Source: Rhodanobacter sp. Root480 (GTDB lineage Bacteria > Pseudomonadota > Gammaproteobacteria > Xanthomonadales > Rhodanobacteraceae). From it: a stretch of 64,000 nucleotides of DNA. Of this stretch, positions 30,408 to 39,297 are shown in pieces. The position numbers and the translations under genes were made by a program. Numbering within the stretch: the first letter of the stretch is position 1; every line of letters begins with the position of its first letter. The stretch covers positions 702,322-766,321 of the forward strand of contig NZ_LMEX01000002.1 in the NCBI RefSeq assembly GCF_001426645.1. The letters run 5' to 3'. The notes below the pieces were generated by a model that saw nothing but the letters and a program-made list of their open reading frames with translations, had not been told where the DNA came from and made no database searches.

Positions 30408-30436
30408 TTGCCTTAACTTTCACACCAAAGTAATAT
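30408..30436 (+). promoter_or_regulatory. Sigma-70 promoter TTGCCT-N17-TAATAT
   Basis: A near-consensus -35 (30408-30413) and -10 (30431-30436) with the ideal 17-bp spacing, in an AT-rich island. Transcription should start near 30443. The next annotated gene begins 216 bp later, after an intrinsic terminator. Confidence 0.7.
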
Positions 30437-30442
30437 CCGCCT

Positions 30443-30540
30443 TGCCGATCCTGCTCACCGCGAGTTTGCAGACGAGGCCGTTTCCCATCCGGTTTTGCCG
30501 GATTTCCCCGTGAGGCTCCAGCCCGCGGGGTTTTCTTTTT
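30443..30540 (+). ncRNA. Candidate small RNA of about 100 nt
   Basis: The segment runs from the start implied by the upstream sigma-70 promoter to an intrinsic terminator. The terminator stem pairs CCCCG (30506-30510) with CGGGG (30526-30530), with an inner GGCT/AGCC helix, followed by TTTTCTTTTT. A second hairpin, ATCCGG-TTTTG-CCGGAT, lies at 30487-30503. There is no start codon with a ribosome site inside. It could instead be an attenuated leader of the lipoprotein gene at 30659. I do not match it to a known RNA family. Confidence 0.6.
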
Positions 30541-30658
30541 GTGGGCTGCCTGAAACCGGCTCCTCGCCCTTGTTCCGCATCGCGCCGGCCCTTAACCTGC
30601 CCGGTCACGGCGCGCACCGGCGTTTCGCCCTGCTGCCACCCACCGCGAGAATCCGCCC

Positions 30659-31585
30659 ATGCGCATCACCCTTGTTCGTCACGCCCTGCTGCCGCTGCTG
30701 GCCGCGTTCGTCCTGGCCGGCTGCCATGGCAAGGACGATCCGACCCAGCCCGGCGGCAGCACGCCGGTAGCTTCCGTGCAGAGTTCGGTCGAGCTGCTGA
30801 AGAAGGGCGACCTTGCCGGCCTGTGGAAGCACGCGCTGCCGCCGGCGGATTACGCCACGCTGCGCGCCGACTGGAGCAAGCGCGACCCCAACCAGCCGCC
30901 GATCACCGAGCAGGACCGCGCCCGTTTCAACGAGACACTGCAGAAATTCACCGCGCCCGATGCCGAGCAAAAGCTGTACGCCGAGCTGGAGCCCAAGCTG
31001 ACCCAGATGGAGCAGCAGTACAAGGATCAGTTGCCGGTGCTGATCAGCATGGGCGACGCCCTGGTCAAGCGCGGCATTGCGCAGAACACCACGCTGGATG
31101 CGCAGCAGAAGACCCAGGCCAATGCGGTGGTCGACGTGCTGGCGCCGTGGGCGCAGAAGACCCCATGGTTCGACCAGGCCAAGGCGAAACAGGCCGTGCA
31201 CGTGGCCGTCACCACCGTGCGCCAGCTCGACCTGAAAAGCCCGGAAGCGCTGCGCGCGATGGATTTCGACACCGCCATGAAGAAATACGCGGTGGGCTAT
31301 GCCGGCGCCAAGCAGTTGCTGGCCATCTACGGCCTGTCGGTGGATGACACGCTCGATTCGATCAAGCTCAGCGAGCTGGAGAACAAGGACGGCCACGCGA
31401 AGGTGAAGATCGACTACACCCTGCTGGGCAAGCCGCTCTCCACCGAAACCGCGATGGTCGAGGTCGACGGCCGCTGGTATAGCGAAAGCATGCTGAAGAA
31501 CGCCCGCCAGTCGCACCAGCAGCACGAAGACAACGCGGCAACCGCCGAGCCGGCACCGGCCGGCAGCACCGCTCACACGGACTGA
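30659..31585 (+). CDS. Putative lipoprotein, 308 residues, unknown function
   Basis: The N-terminus MRITLVRHALLPLLAAFVLAGC is a type II signal peptide with lipobox LAGC. The mature part is mainly helical and charged, with VQSSVELLKKGDLAGLWKHA, YAELEPKLTQMEQQYKDQLP and a terminal beta segment HAKVKIDYTLLGKPLSTETA. It ends in a Gln/His/Ala/Pro-rich tail. It contains no catalytic motif I recognise. A GAGAA ribosome site precedes the ATG. It lies 26 bp before plsB on the same strand, so it may share a transcript with it. Confidence 0.75.
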   Translation: MRITLVRHALLPLLAAFVLAGCHGKDDPTQPGGSTPVASVQSSVELLKKGDLAGLWKHALPPADYATLRADWSKRDPNQPPITEQDRARFNETLQKFTAPDAEQKLYAELEPKLTQMEQQYKDQLPVLISMGDALVKRGIAQNTTLDAQQKTQANAVVDVLAPWAQKTPWFDQAKAKQAVHVAVTTVRQLDLKSPEALRAMDFDTAMKKYAVGYAGAKQLLAIYGLSVDDTLDSIKLSELENKDGHAKVKIDYTLLGKPLSTETAMVEVDGRWYSESMLKNARQSHQQHEDNAATAEPAPAGSTAHTD

Positions 31586-31611
31586 TCGGCGCAACCGTTT
31601 AGAATAGGCGG

Positions 31612-34143
31612 ATGCCAAATCATTCAAACGCGGACGCCCCGCGCAGCCGTGCACCCTGGTGGTTCACCCTGGCCGGGCAGTTGTTGCAGTCCTGGGTGCG
31701 CATCCGCCGCGACCCGGCCGAACCGGCGACCTTGCTGCAGGCGGGCGTGCCCGTCTGCTACGCGATCGAGCGCGACGGCTTTTCCGACGCCCTGATCCTG
31801 CAGCGCGCCTGCCGCGAGGCAGGCCTGCCCAGCCCGATGCAGCCGCTGGCCGGCACCCGCCGGCGGCGCTCGGTGTTTGCGCTGGCGCGCCGCGACGGCT
31901 GGATCTTCGGCCGCATCCGCAGCCGCACGCCGAACGAACCACTGGGCCAGCTGGTGCACTCGCTGGAGGGCTTCCCCGAGCGTGACATCCAGATCGTGCC
32001 GGTATCGATCTACGTGGGCCGCGCGCCCAACCGCGACACCGGCTGGTTCCGCGTGCTGTTTTCGGAAAACTGGGTGATGGTCGGCAGTTTCCGCCGGCTG
32101 CTGGCACTGCTGTTGAATGGCCGCGACACGGTGGTGCAGTTTTCCGCGCCGGTGTCGCTGCGCAAGGTACTGGACGAATCGGGCGACATCGCGCCGGAGC
32201 GTTTCGCGCGCAAGATCGCCCGCGTGTTGCGTACCCATTTCCGCCGCATCCGCACCGCCGTGGTGGGGCCGGACCTGTCGCACCGGCGCACCGTGGTCGA
32301 TTCGGTACTCAATGCCGAGCCGGTGCGCGCGGCGATCGCCGCCAGCGCCGCCAAGGAAAAAATCAGCCACGCCAAGGCCTGGCGCAAGGCGCACAAGATG
32401 CTGCTGGAGATCGCCGCCGACTACTCGCACCCGGTGGTGCGCTCGGCGTCGTTCGTGCTGTCCAGCTTCTGGAACAAGTTGTACGACGGCATTGCCATGC
32501 ACCACTTCGACAAGGCGCGCGCGGTGGCGCCCGGCCACGAAGTGATCTACGTGCCCTGCCACCGCAGCCACGCCGATTACCTGCTGCTGAGCTACCAGTT
32601 GCACGTGTCCGGCGTGGTGGTGCCGCACATCGCCGCGGGCGTGAACCTCAACCTGCCGGTGATCGGGCCGATCCTGCGCCGCGGCGGCGCGTTCTTCATG
32701 CGCCGCAGCTTCAAGGGCAATGCGCTGTATTCGGTGGTGTTCAACGAATACCTGGCGCAGTTGATCGACCGCGGCGTGCCGATGGAATATTTCATCGAAG
32801 GCGGCCGCTCGCGTACCGGCCGCCTGCTGGCGCCGCGCGCGGGCATGCTGGTGATGACCATACGCGCCTTCCTGCGCGCGCCGCGCCGGCCGGTGCTGTT
32901 CCAGCCGGTCTACATCGGCTACGAAAAGCTGATGGAAGGCAACGCCTACGCCGGCGAACTCAGCGGCAAGCCGAAGGAGAAGGAATCCCTGCTGGGCCTC
33001 CTGCGCGGCCTGAAGGTGCTGCGCCAGCGCTACGGCCACGTGGCGCTGAACTTCGGCGAGCCGATCGAACTGAACCCATTGCTGGACGCCACCGGCACCG
33101 ACTGGCGCGCCGCCAGCGGCGACCCGGACGCCCGCCCCGAATGGCTCAACGACGTGGTCGACCAGGTGGCCGAGCGCATCCAGGTCAACATCAACCGCGC
33201 CGCCGACGTCAACCCGATCAACCTGCTGGCGCTGGTGCTGCTGGCCACGCCCAAGCACGCGATGGCCGAGAGCGACCTGCTGGCACAACTGGAACTGAGC
33301 AAGGCGCTGCTGGAGGAACTGCCCTACTCCGACCGCGTCACGCTAACCCCGATGAACCCCGCCGGGATCATCGCCTACGGCGAGCAGATGGGCTGGATCC
33401 AGCGGGTCAAGCACCCGCTGGGCGACGTGCTGACGGTCAGTGGCGAGCAGGCGGTGCTGCTGAGCTATTTCCGCAACAACGTGCTGCACCTCACCGCCAC
33501 CGCGGCGTGGGTGGCCTGCTGCTTCCTCAACAACCGGCGCATGGCGCGCGCCACCGTGGTGCGGCTGGGCACGCTGATCTACCCGTTCATCCAGAGCGAG
33601 CTGTTCCTGCCGTGGGACAGCGACGGTTTCGGGGCGCAACTGGAAGCCACGCTGGACTTCTTCATCCGCCGCGGCCTGCTGGAATCGCGCAGCGACGGCC
33701 GTACGGTCGAGCGCGGCCCGGGTCAGGAAGACAGCGCCTTCCAGCTGAAAGTGATCGCGCGCGGCCTGCTGCAGGCGTTCGAGCGCTACTACATCACCCT
33801 GGCGGCGCTGGCCAAGCACGGCCCGCACACCATCACCGGCGCCGAGCTGGAAACCACCTGCACCCTCACCGCGCAGCGGCTGGGCCTGCTCAACGAATTG
33901 TCCGCGCCGGAGTTCTTCGACAAGGCGCTGTTCCGCGGCTTCATCCAGAAACTGCGCGAGCAGCGCGTCGTGTGGACCGACGAAGGCGGCAAGCTCGATT
34001 ACGACAGCGCGCTGGAAGGCATGGTGCGCGACGCGCGGGTGATCCTGTCGCGCGATGTGCGCCACTCAATCCTGAAGATCACGCAGGGCGCTGGCGAGAA
34101 GGAGCCGCCGGCGGGCGGCGACGCGGCGGAGCAGGCGGCGTAG
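31612..34143 (+). CDS. plsB: Glycerol-3-phosphate 1-O-acyltransferase PlsB
   Basis: An 843-residue inner-membrane-associated enzyme that acylates position 1 of glycerol-3-phosphate, the first step of phospholipid synthesis. The acyltransferase block I motif HRSHAD (HX4D) is at about residues 317-322 in [18 protein letters not shown]. Block II is [12 protein letters not shown], block III is [14 protein letters not shown] and block IV is [19 protein letters not shown]. The length is close to E. coli PlsB (807). PlsB rather than the PlsX/PlsY system uses acyl-ACP or acyl-CoA directly. Confidence 0.97.
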   Translation: MPNHSNADAPRSRAPWWFTLAGQLLQSWVRIRRDPAEPATLLQAGVPVCYAIERDGFSDALILQRACREAGLPSPMQPLAGTRRRRSVFALARRDGWIFGRIRSRTPNEPLGQLVHSLEGFPERDIQIVPVSIYVGRAPNRDTGWFRVLFSENWVMVGSFRRLLALLLNGRDTVVQFSAPVSLRKVLDESGDIAPERFARKIARVLRTHFRRIRTAVVGPDLSHRRTVVDSVLNAEPVRAAIAASAAKEKISHAKAWRKAHKMLLEIAADYSHPVVRSASFVLSSFWNKLYDGIAMHHFDKARAVAPGHEVIYVPCHRSHADYLLLSYQLHVSGVVVPHIAAGVNLNLPVIGPILRRGGAFFMRRSFKGNALYSVVFNEYLAQLIDRGVPMEYFIEGGRSRTGRLLAPRAGMLVMTIRAFLRAPRRPVLFQPVYIGYEKLMEGNAYAGELSGKPKEKESLLGLLRGLKVLRQRYGHVALNFGEPIELNPLLDATGTDWRAASGDPDARPEWLNDVVDQVAERIQVNINRAADVNPINLLALVLLATPKHAMAESDLLAQLELSKALLEELPYSDRVTLTPMNPAGIIAYGEQMGWIQRVKHPLGDVLTVSGEQAVLLSYFRNNVLHLTATAAWVACCFLNNRRMARATVVRLGTLIYPFIQSELFLPWDSDGFGAQLEATLDFFIRRGLLESRSDGRTVERGPGQEDSAFQLKVIARGLLQAFERYYITLAALAKHGPHTITGAELETTCTLTAQRLGLLNELSAPEFFDKALFRGFIQKLREQRVVWTDEGGKLDYDSALEGMVRDARVILSRDVRHSILKITQGAGEKEPPAGGDAAEQAA

Positions 34144-34160
34144 CGCTGGCTTCAAGAGCG

Positions 34161-34290
34161 GCCCCCCTTCCGCCCTTCGGGCACCTTCCCCCGTAAACGG
34201 GGGAAGGAAGTCACAGGCCTCCTCGAAACAGCCAGCTTCCTTCCCCCGTTTACGGGGGAAGATGCCGAAGGCGGAAGGGGGCGCTTTTCC
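34161..34290. repeat. REPIN-like nested inverted repeat, CCTTCCCCC family
   Basis: Two short palindromes, at 34184-34207 (CCTTCCCCCGT and its complement around AAA-like centres) and 34239-34261, face each other. They are flanked by longer imperfect arms, GCCCCCCTTCCGCCCTTCGG at the left and its near complement at the right. The whole block sits between plsB and ubiE. A second copy is at 36140-36274. No RAYT transposase is in the window. Confidence 0.75.
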
Positions 34291-34327
34291 CATAACCACT
34301 TCAACCCATCCTGTAACATCGCACCCC

Positions 34328-35095
34328 ATGACCGACCAGCCCACACCCGCTCCCACGCCAACCACCCATTTCGGTTTCCGCGACGTACCCGTCGGCGACA
34401 AGCAGAAGCTGGTGGGCCAGGTGTTCACCTCGGTGGCGCGCAGTTACGACCTGATGAACGACCTGATGTCGTTTGGCGTGCATCGGCTGTGGAAGCGGCA
34501 TTTCGTGGCGATCAGCGGCGTGCGCCGTGGCGATCGCGTGCTGGACCTGGCCGGCGGCACCGGTGACATCGCCGCGCTGCTGAAGCCTGTGGTGGGCGCG
34601 GACGGTGAGGTGGTGGTGGGCGACATCAACGCCGCCATGCTGGGCGTGGGCCGCGACCGGCTGACCGACCGCGGGCTGGTGTCCGGCCTGCGCTGGGCGC
34701 AGCTCAACGCCGAGGCGCTGCCGTTTCCCGACAACAGCTTCGACGCGGTGACCATGGCCTTCGGCCTGCGCAACGTCACCGACAAGGACAAGGCGCTGGC
34801 CGACATCTGCCGCGTGCTCAAGCCCGGCGGTCGAGCGCTGGTGCTGGAGTTCTCGCGGGTGCAGAACGAGCTGTTCAACAAGCTCTACGACTTCCACTCG
34901 TTCAAGGTGCTGCCGAAACTGGGCCGCCTGTTTGCCGGCGACGCCGACAGCTACCAGTACCTGGCCGAATCGATCCGCAAGCACCCCGACCAGCAAACGC
35001 TGAAGGGGATGATGGAACGCGCCGGCTTCGGCAAGGTCGAGGTGCGCAACCTCACCAACGGCGTCGTGGCGATCCACCGCGCATACAAGCTGTAG
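34328..35095 (+). CDS. ubiE: Ubiquinone/menaquinone methyltransferase UbiE
   Basis: A 255-residue SAM-dependent C-methyltransferase of ubiquinone biosynthesis. The family motif [18 protein letters not shown] is followed by SAM motif [16 protein letters not shown], then [20 protein letters not shown] and [11 protein letters not shown], and ends with [12 protein letters not shown]. The ATG at 34328 is chosen because the longer frame runs through the repeat element; the UbiE-conserved region starts 18 residues in. It methylates the quinone ring in the membrane-bound pathway. Confidence 0.97.
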   Translation: MTDQPTPAPTPTTHFGFRDVPVGDKQKLVGQVFTSVARSYDLMNDLMSFGVHRLWKRHFVAISGVRRGDRVLDLAGGTGDIAALLKPVVGADGEVVVGDINAAMLGVGRDRLTDRGLVSGLRWAQLNAEALPFPDNSFDAVTMAFGLRNVTDKDKALADICRVLKPGGRALVLEFSRVQNELFNKLYDFHSFKVLPKLGRLFAGDADSYQYLAESIRKHPDQQTLKGMMERAGFGKVEVRNLTNGVVAIHRAYKL

Positions 35096-35113
35096 ACCGC
35101 AAGCGCGGCCCCG

Positions 35114-35155
35114 CTGATCCAGATCAGGGGCCCGGCGCGGATCGCGGCGTATGTT
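35114..35155 (+). promoter_or_regulatory. FNR/DNR-type site at about -41.5 before the DUF2249 gene
   Basis: CTGATCCAGATCAG (35114-35127) is a perfect palindrome matching the core of the FNR/DNR consensus TTGAT-N4-ATCAA, except for its outermost base pair. A -10-like TATGTT lies at 35150-35155, which places the site centre 41-42 bp before the implied start, the class II activation position. The genes it precedes are of types often found with anaerobic respiration, which supports the reading. Confidence 0.65.
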
Positions 35156-35185
35156 GATGACCTCCTGCAACGAGGTATCAACACC

Positions 35186-35452
35186 ATGTCGATCGACGCC
35201 CTACCCGAAGCCAATGTCCACACGTTCGACGCACGCGGCGTGGCCCGGCGTTTCCGCCATTCGGCCATCTTCGCCGCCATCGGCGTGCTGCGCTCGGGCG
35301 AGACGATGCGCTTCATCAACGACCACGACCCGATCCCGCTGATCGCGCAATTGAACGACCGCCTCGGCGAAAACCTCACCGTGACCTACCGCCAGCGCGA
35401 CCCCGGTGCGATCGTGATCGACTTCGGCATCGTCGGCCTGCCGATCGAGTGA
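35186..35452 (+). CDS. DUF2249 domain protein
   Basis: An 88-residue protein made almost entirely of the DUF2249 fold: DARGVARRFRHSAIFAAIGV, then MRFINDHDPIPLIAQL (the conserved NDHDP motif) and VTYRQRDPGAIVIDFGI. DUF2249 proteins are TusA-like in fold and frequent in denitrification and nitrosative-stress loci, but without an established activity. The gene follows an FNR/DNR-type site and overlaps the next gene by 4 bp. The ribosome site is CGAGG, 12 bp before the ATG. Confidence 0.88.
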   Translation: MSIDALPEANVHTFDARGVARRFRHSAIFAAIGVLRSGETMRFINDHDPIPLIAQLNDRLGENLTVTYRQRDPGAIVIDFGIVGLPIE

Positions 35453-36075
35453 GCGCCGCGATGCATTACCCCGCGTTCTACGACGAAGCCCCGCGCATCG
35501 CGATGCACGATCCGCTGGCCGCCCTGCTGGGTGCCGCCGACGACGGCCTGATCGACTACGGCTACGTTGATGCCGTGCGCCTGGCCGGCCACTCCTGCCC
35601 CACCGTGGCCGGTGCCTACCTGATGGCGCGCGCAGCATTGCGCGCGTTGTACCCGGACCAGCCGGCCGAGCGCGGCGGCATCTGCGTGCGCATGCCGGCG
35701 GCGGAAGACGAAGGTGTCACCGGCGTTACCGCGCAGGTGTTGACGCTGATCACCGGCGCGGCCGCCAGCAATGGTTTCCACGGCATCGGCGGACGTTTCG
35801 TGCGGCAATCGCTGCTCAGTTACGCCGCAGTGCGGGGCGCCAGCGCCGTGCAGTTCCATCGTCGCGACAACGGCAACGCCGTGTCCGTCGAACTGGACCT
35901 GAGCCGCATACCGCCAGCGCCGCAACTGCGCGAATTGATGGGCGCGGCACTCGACCCGGCCGCCACCGCGGCACAACGCACGGCATTCGGCCAGGCCTGG
36001 CAGGACCGCGTGCGGCGGCTGTTGCTCGATCACGCCGACGACCCCGAGGTACTGCGGCTCACACCGCTGCACTGA
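35449..36075 (+). CDS. FmdE-like protein
   Basis: A 208-residue protein with the FmdE-family segment RLAGHSCPTVAGAYLMARAA followed by GGICVRMP. FmdE is named after a subunit of formylmethanofuran dehydrogenase, but bacterial members occur apart from methanogenesis and are often predicted to handle molybdenum or metal cofactors. The start is GTG at 35449, inside the DUF2249 stop overlap; an ATG at 35461 is an alternative. Translational coupling and the upstream FNR/DNR-type site suggest a joint role under oxygen limitation. The molecular activity is unknown. Confidence 0.75.
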   Translation: MSAAMHYPAFYDEAPRIAMHDPLAALLGAADDGLIDYGYVDAVRLAGHSCPTVAGAYLMARAALRALYPDQPAERGGICVRMPAAEDEGVTGVTAQVLTLITGAAASNGFHGIGGRFVRQSLLSYAAVRGASAVQFHRRDNGNAVSVELDLSRIPPAPQLRELMGAALDPAATAAQRTAFGQAWQDRVRRLLLDHADDPEVLRLTPLH

Positions 36076-36139
36076 ATCGCCGACATACACCTCAGAGGGT
36101 GTGAAAAATTCGGGCCAGGAATGGAAGCGCTATACCGTC

Positions 36140-36274
36140 CCTTCCCCCGCTTGCGGGGGAAGGTGCCGAAGGCGGACGGGGGCGCGGCAAGCCGCGCTGC
36201 TGTTGTTCTTCACGCCGACCCAAGAGCGCCCCCATCCGCCCTGTCGGGCACCTTCCCCCGCTTGCGGGGGAAGG
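36140..36274. repeat. REPIN-like nested inverted repeat, second copy
   Basis: Palindromes CCTTCCCCCGC-TT-GCGGGGGAAGG at 36140-36163 and 36251-36274 flank GTGCCGAAGGCGGACGGGGG and its near complement CCCCCATCCGCCCTGTCGGG. The design matches the element at 34161-34290 with the order of parts reversed. It ends 3 bp before the stop codon of the next, minus-strand gene. Confidence 0.78.
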
Positions 36275-36276
36275 AA

Positions 36277-38004
36277 TCAAGGCTTGGCCAGACCCAACAC
36301 GTCCAGGCCCTGCTCGAAGCGGATATCGACCGGGATGTTCGCCTCGGCCAGCCGGTTCAAATCACCCGCAAGCTTCGCATCGGCCGCGCCCAGCTGGTCG
36401 GTCAGCTGCTTGGCCGCGTCGTAGTCGCCATCGCCCTGGATGGTCAGCAGTTTGGTCGACAGCGAGCTCATCGCGGCGGTCATCTTGTCGAAATCGACGC
36501 GGTAGCGGCCGGTCTTGTCGTCGCGCGTGAACGCGCCCGCCTGCTTGAAATAGTTGAAGCGCACCATGTTTGCCCGTGCGTGCGCATCGCTGGCGCCGAA
36601 ACGCACCGAGCGCAGGATGCCGGCCAGGAAGGTGACGTAGTTGTCCATCAACTTGGTCTTGTCCAGCTCGCCCTTCCCGGCCAGCCTGGTCACCATGTAC
36701 AGGCCCAGCACATCGGCCTTGCCTTCCTCGAAGCTGGAGGCCTGATCCTTCAGCGCCTTGCGCACCGTGCCCTTGCCGTCCAGCGTCTGCTTGATGCCCA
36801 GCCCGTGCGCCACCTCGTGGAACATGGTGTTCTGGAAGAACGCGTCGAAGGTGAGGTTCTGCTGCTGGTCGTCGGCGATCAGCAGCTTGCCGATCGGCAA
36901 CATGATGGTGTCGAACTTCGCCTTCATCACGTTTTCCAACTGCAGCCGGCGCGTGCCTTTTTTCAGCTGCACCTGCTCGTCGTTGGGCAGGTTGATGGCG
37001 ATGGTCTTGGCACCCGCGTTGGCGTCGCCGCCGTAGTACACCGCGAAGTAGGCGTTGAGGTCGGCATCGGAGCCAGGCTTTTCCGCCTTGTAGCGGTCGG
37101 GCACGGGCAGGCCGCGCTGCAGCTCGGGCAGGTATTTGGCGAAGCGCGCCAGCTTGGCGCTCCAGGCCTGATCCTTGATCAGCACGTAGGATTCGTAGCT
37201 GGCCTTGTAGCCGTAGAGCTGGTCTTCGTAGGTTTCGATCGGGCCGATCACGATGTCGATCGGGTTTTTCTTCATGTCCATCCAGGCCAGGTCGCTGGGC
37301 TGGTAGTTGTCGTCAAGCAACGCGTCGGCGCGCAGCGTGAGGTATTTCCTGAAGCCCGCGTCCTGCGCCAGCTTGGCGGCCTCGCGCAGCAGGCCGGCGG
37401 CTTTCTGCAGCTCGGCCTTGTACGCCTCGTGATAGGGCACGGTGATCAACTGGCCCTGCGCATCGCGGCGCAGCAGGGTGTACAGCGAGGTCTTGTCTTT
37501 CAGCGGCGACTGGTCGAACTGCTCGCGGGTCATGTCGGCCGGATAGAACTGCGCGCCGGGCGGTCGCTCTTCGATGCCCCCGACGAAGGGCTTGTCGTTG
37601 TTCAACCGATCCCACGGGCCGTAGTTGAGCTGGGCGAACTCGCGCGTGGCCGGGTCGCTGATCCGGCTCATCAGCGCATCCTTGTCGCCCCACGACTGGC
37701 GCCAGTAGATCGCGTTCATGCTGTCGGCCGCCTCGACCAGCAGGGCAATCATCTTCTTCTGGCGCTTGTTGAACGCGGACAGGTCGGCTTCCAGTTTCAC
37801 CGGCGCGTAGCTGGCCAGGCGCTGCGCCACGCTACCCTCTTCCGCCGTCGCGGCGGCCGCACTCGCGGCCGTGGCCGGCGCCGAGCTGGCAGGGGCCGGC
37901 GCCAGCTCCTCTTTCGACACCGGTGCGATCGGCGCCGCATCGTGACCGGATGAACAGCCCGCCAGCGCGAGCAGCAGGCACAACGGGAGCAGGCGTCGAT
38001 ACAT
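36277..38004 (-). CDS. Lipoprotein zinc peptidase related to dipeptidyl-peptidase III (M49-like)
   Basis: A 575-residue lipoprotein (lipobox LALAGC) with an Ala/Pro linker (about 30-60) and a large helical domain. The zinc site is FHEVAHGLGIK near residue 393, and the third ligand motif EEGKADVLGLY is about 30 residues later; this HExxH...EExxAD arrangement is the M49-type layout. Classical DPP III has HEXXGH instead, so this is the HEXXH variant. GYKASYESYVLIKDQAW also fits the family. Expected to cleave peptides in the periplasm, or possibly to be a nudix-associated-type hydrolase. The ATG follows GGAGGAC. Confidence 0.8.
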   Translation of the reverse strand: MYRRLLPLCLLLALAGCSSGHDAAPIAPVSKEELAPAPASSAPATAASAAAATAEEGSVAQRLASYAPVKLEADLSAFNKRQKKMIALLVEAADSMNAIYWRQSWGDKDALMSRISDPATREFAQLNYGPWDRLNNDKPFVGGIEERPPGAQFYPADMTREQFDQSPLKDKTSLYTLLRRDAQGQLITVPYHEAYKAELQKAAGLLREAAKLAQDAGFRKYLTLRADALLDDNYQPSDLAWMDMKKNPIDIVIGPIETYEDQLYGYKASYESYVLIKDQAWSAKLARFAKYLPELQRGLPVPDRYKAEKPGSDADLNAYFAVYYGGDANAGAKTIAINLPNDEQVQLKKGTRRLQLENVMKAKFDTIMLPIGKLLIADDQQQNLTFDAFFQNTMFHEVAHGLGIKQTLDGKGTVRKALKDQASSFEEGKADVLGLYMVTRLAGKGELDKTKLMDNYVTFLAGILRSVRFGASDAHARANMVRFNYFKQAGAFTRDDKTGRYRVDFDKMTAAMSSLSTKLLTIQGDGDYDAAKQLTDQLGAADAKLAGDLNRLAEANIPVDIRFEQGLDVLGLAKP

Positions 38005-38088
38005 GGAAAGTCCTCCGGCGAAAGGGTCATGGTATCGCCTGCGCCGGTGTCCGCAATGCGATGGTGATCGCATGCGGACGCGCGCTGT

Positions 38089-39297
38089 TCAGCCGGAAAT
38101 GGCCAGCCGCTCCGAGCGGTACAACTGCATGCCGATCGCCACCGCCACCAGTGCGGCCGCCGCGGTACCCGCCAGACACAACAGCATGTGCATCGGCGCC
38201 ACGCCGGTGCCGCGCAGCAGGTCGATGATGCCCAGGTGCTGGCCCAGCAGCGGCACGGCGTACATCCAGTCCTGCGGTTTGACCGGCATCACCATCAGCA
38301 GGATGCTGGGCAGGATCGGCAGCATCATCAACAGCGACAGATAGGTCTGCGCCTCGCGATAGCTCTTGGCGAACGCGGCCACCAGCGACTGCAACGCCGC
38401 CAGCAGCACGATCATCGGCCATTGCAGCAGCAGCACGTTGGCGGCGAAGTGCCAGCCCAGGTTGATCTCCATGCCCAGCTTGTCGGTGGGCAGGAAGCGC
38501 CCCACCAGCGAGAACGCCAGCAGGCAGATCAGCAGGCTCGCGGTGGAAAACGCGCAGATCGCGGCCAGCTTGCCCAGCAGGATTTTCCAGCGCGGCACTG
38601 GGTTGGCAAACAGCGGCTCCAGCGATTGCCGCTCGCGCTCGCCCGCGGTGAGGTCGATCGCCAGGTACATGCCGCCGATGAAGATGGTCAGCACGAATAG
38701 GTACGGCAGCATGTTGAACAGCAACACCGCCCGCGATTCCGCCGTGGCCTGATCGCGCCGCGCGACCTGCACCGGCCACGCTGTACCGGGCGAGAGGCCG
38801 CGCGCCACCAGCCGCATCACGCCTTGCTGGCGTGCGTACGACTGCACCAGCTGGTTTACGCGGTCCACCGAACCGCCGGCATCGCGCTGCGAGGAGTCGT
38901 AAATCATTTCCACCTGCACCGGCTCGCCCTGGCGCCAAGCCTTGGGGTACTCGGCGCTGAGGCGCAGCACCAGGTCGGCCTCCTGTTCGCGCACGGCTTT
39001 TTCGGGGTCGGCAATGGCCGGCTGCGGCACGATGCCGCCGGCTTTCAGCGCATCGATCAGATTGGGTGCGTACTGCGCGCCGATCACCGGCACTTTCAGC
39101 GGCTGCTCGGCCTTGTCCAGCTGGCGGTGGATGGACACGCTGATCAGCATCACGAAGATCAGCGGGGTCAGCAGCGGGCCGGTGACGAAGGCGCTGATCA
39201 GGGTACGGCGATCGCGCAGGTTCTCGCGCACTTCCTTCAGGAACACGGTGACGAACGCGCGGCTGCGGCGTACGCGGGTGGGCTGGATGGCATTCAT
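38089..39297 (-). CDS. natB: ABC transporter permease, NatB type
   Basis: A 402-residue permease of the ABC-2 family. TM1 is at about residues 33-55 (LISAFVTGPLLTPLIFVMLI), a soluble extracytoplasmic domain of roughly 120 residues follows, and then five C-terminal TM segments begin at FNMLPYLFVLTIFIGGMYLA. The motif DLTAGERERQSLEPLFANPV is characteristic of NatB-type exporters, which extrude Na+ or organic compounds. Its ATG overlaps the natA stop as ATGA. Last gene of the XRE-controlled operon. Confidence 0.88.
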   Translation of the reverse strand: MNAIQPTRVRRSRAFVTVFLKEVRENLRDRRTLISAFVTGPLLTPLIFVMLISVSIHRQLDKAEQPLKVPVIGAQYAPNLIDALKAGGIVPQPAIADPEKAVREQEADLVLRLSAEYPKAWRQGEPVQVEMIYDSSQRDAGGSVDRVNQLVQSYARQQGVMRLVARGLSPGTAWPVQVARRDQATAESRAVLLFNMLPYLFVLTIFIGGMYLAIDLTAGERERQSLEPLFANPVPRWKILLGKLAAICAFSTASLLICLLAFSLVGRFLPTDKLGMEINLGWHFAANVLLLQWPMIVLLAALQSLVAAFAKSYREAQTYLSLLMMLPILPSILLMVMPVKPQDWMYAVPLLGQHLGIIDLLRGTGVAPMHMLLCLAGTAAAALVAVAIGMQLYRSERLAISG

